DNA of 6,458 nucleotides from an uncultured Prevotella sp. GTDB lineage: Bacteria; Bacteroidota; Bacteroidia; Bacteroidales; Bacteroidaceae. Where the stretch lies: positions 1 to 6,458 of the forward strand of contig CAJPPF010000129.1 in NCBI GenBank assembly GCA_905372445.1, read 5' to 3'. Positions 6,402 to 6,458 of this stretch are shown here, piece by piece. The position numbers and the translations under genes are program-made. The notes beneath the pieces are model-generated. The model ran no database searches. It was not told where the DNA came from and saw nothing but the letters and a program-made list of their open reading frames with translations. Numbering within the stretch: position 1 is the first letter of the stretch; each line of letters begins with the position of its first letter.

Positions 6402-6419
6402 ATTTTTATTCTAACTTTG
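6389..6419 (+). promoter_or_regulatory. Divergent Bacteroidota-type promoter reading out of the window
   Basis: On the plus strand TTTG (6389-6392), a 19-bp spacer and TAACTTTG (6412-6419) again fit the TTTG-N19-TAnnTTTG consensus. Transcription should begin near 6423-6426 and run right, off the window end. The remaining 35 or so bases are AT-rich leader with no start codon in sight, so the gene served lies beyond 6458. The two divergent promoters overlap, with their -33 boxes both inside 6389-6401. Confidence 0.72.
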
Positions 6420-6458
6420 CACGCTCTATTATATATACAATATACAGACAGTATAATA

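Noticed and set aside
6427..6458. TATTATA...TATAATA inverted repeat at the right edge
   Set aside because: Seven-base AT-only arms with an 18-nt spacer in very AT-rich leader DNA are expected by chance, and the structure is cut by the window end.

Overview
The window looks like chromosomal DNA from a Bacteroidota species, most likely a Prevotellaceae-type member of Bacteroidales. This rests on two Bacteroidota-style promoters (TTTG, 19 bp, TAnnTTTG), A-rich gene leaders without Shine-Dalgarno sequences, a DUF4421-type outer-membrane protein that is typical of this phylum, and moderate GC. The genus is inference. No marker gene fixes it.

Layout, right to left, because every intact gene is on the minus strand. 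At 6371-6419 two sigma-ABfr promoters lie back to back and share their spacers. One fires left into a five-gene operon. The other fires right, out of the window, toward an unseen gene. The operon (6337 down to 773) encodes, in order, a secreted 5'-nucleotidase/CpdB-type metallophosphatase, a NudC-type Nudix NAD(H) pyrophosphatase, a Gfo/Idh/MocA oxidoreductase, a DUF4421 envelope beta-barrel-like protein and a secreted DUF1460 (NlpC/P60-like) amidase. Gaps are 11, 24, 1 and 30 nt and I see no internal promoter match in them, so co-transcription is likely.

Left of 772 the character changes to mobile or repetitive debris. There is a GC-rich, MITE-like imperfect palindrome of about 131 bp (549-679), a short AT-rich stretch, a middle fragment of an IS982-family transposase (154-~429) broken at both ends, and a degenerate tandem array of 41-bp units (1-123) that may continue past the left edge.

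How the genes work together: three products are predicted to be exported (nucleotidase, DUF4421, DUF1460) and two are cytoplasmic (NudC, oxidoreductase). Nucleotide and NAD(H) turnover links the first two on paper, and envelope or peptidoglycan maintenance links the last two. No single pathway is evident. I did not find a convincing novel defence or mobile system. The repeat-rich left end, the symmetric divergent promoter and the two poorly characterised envelope proteins are what deserve a second look.
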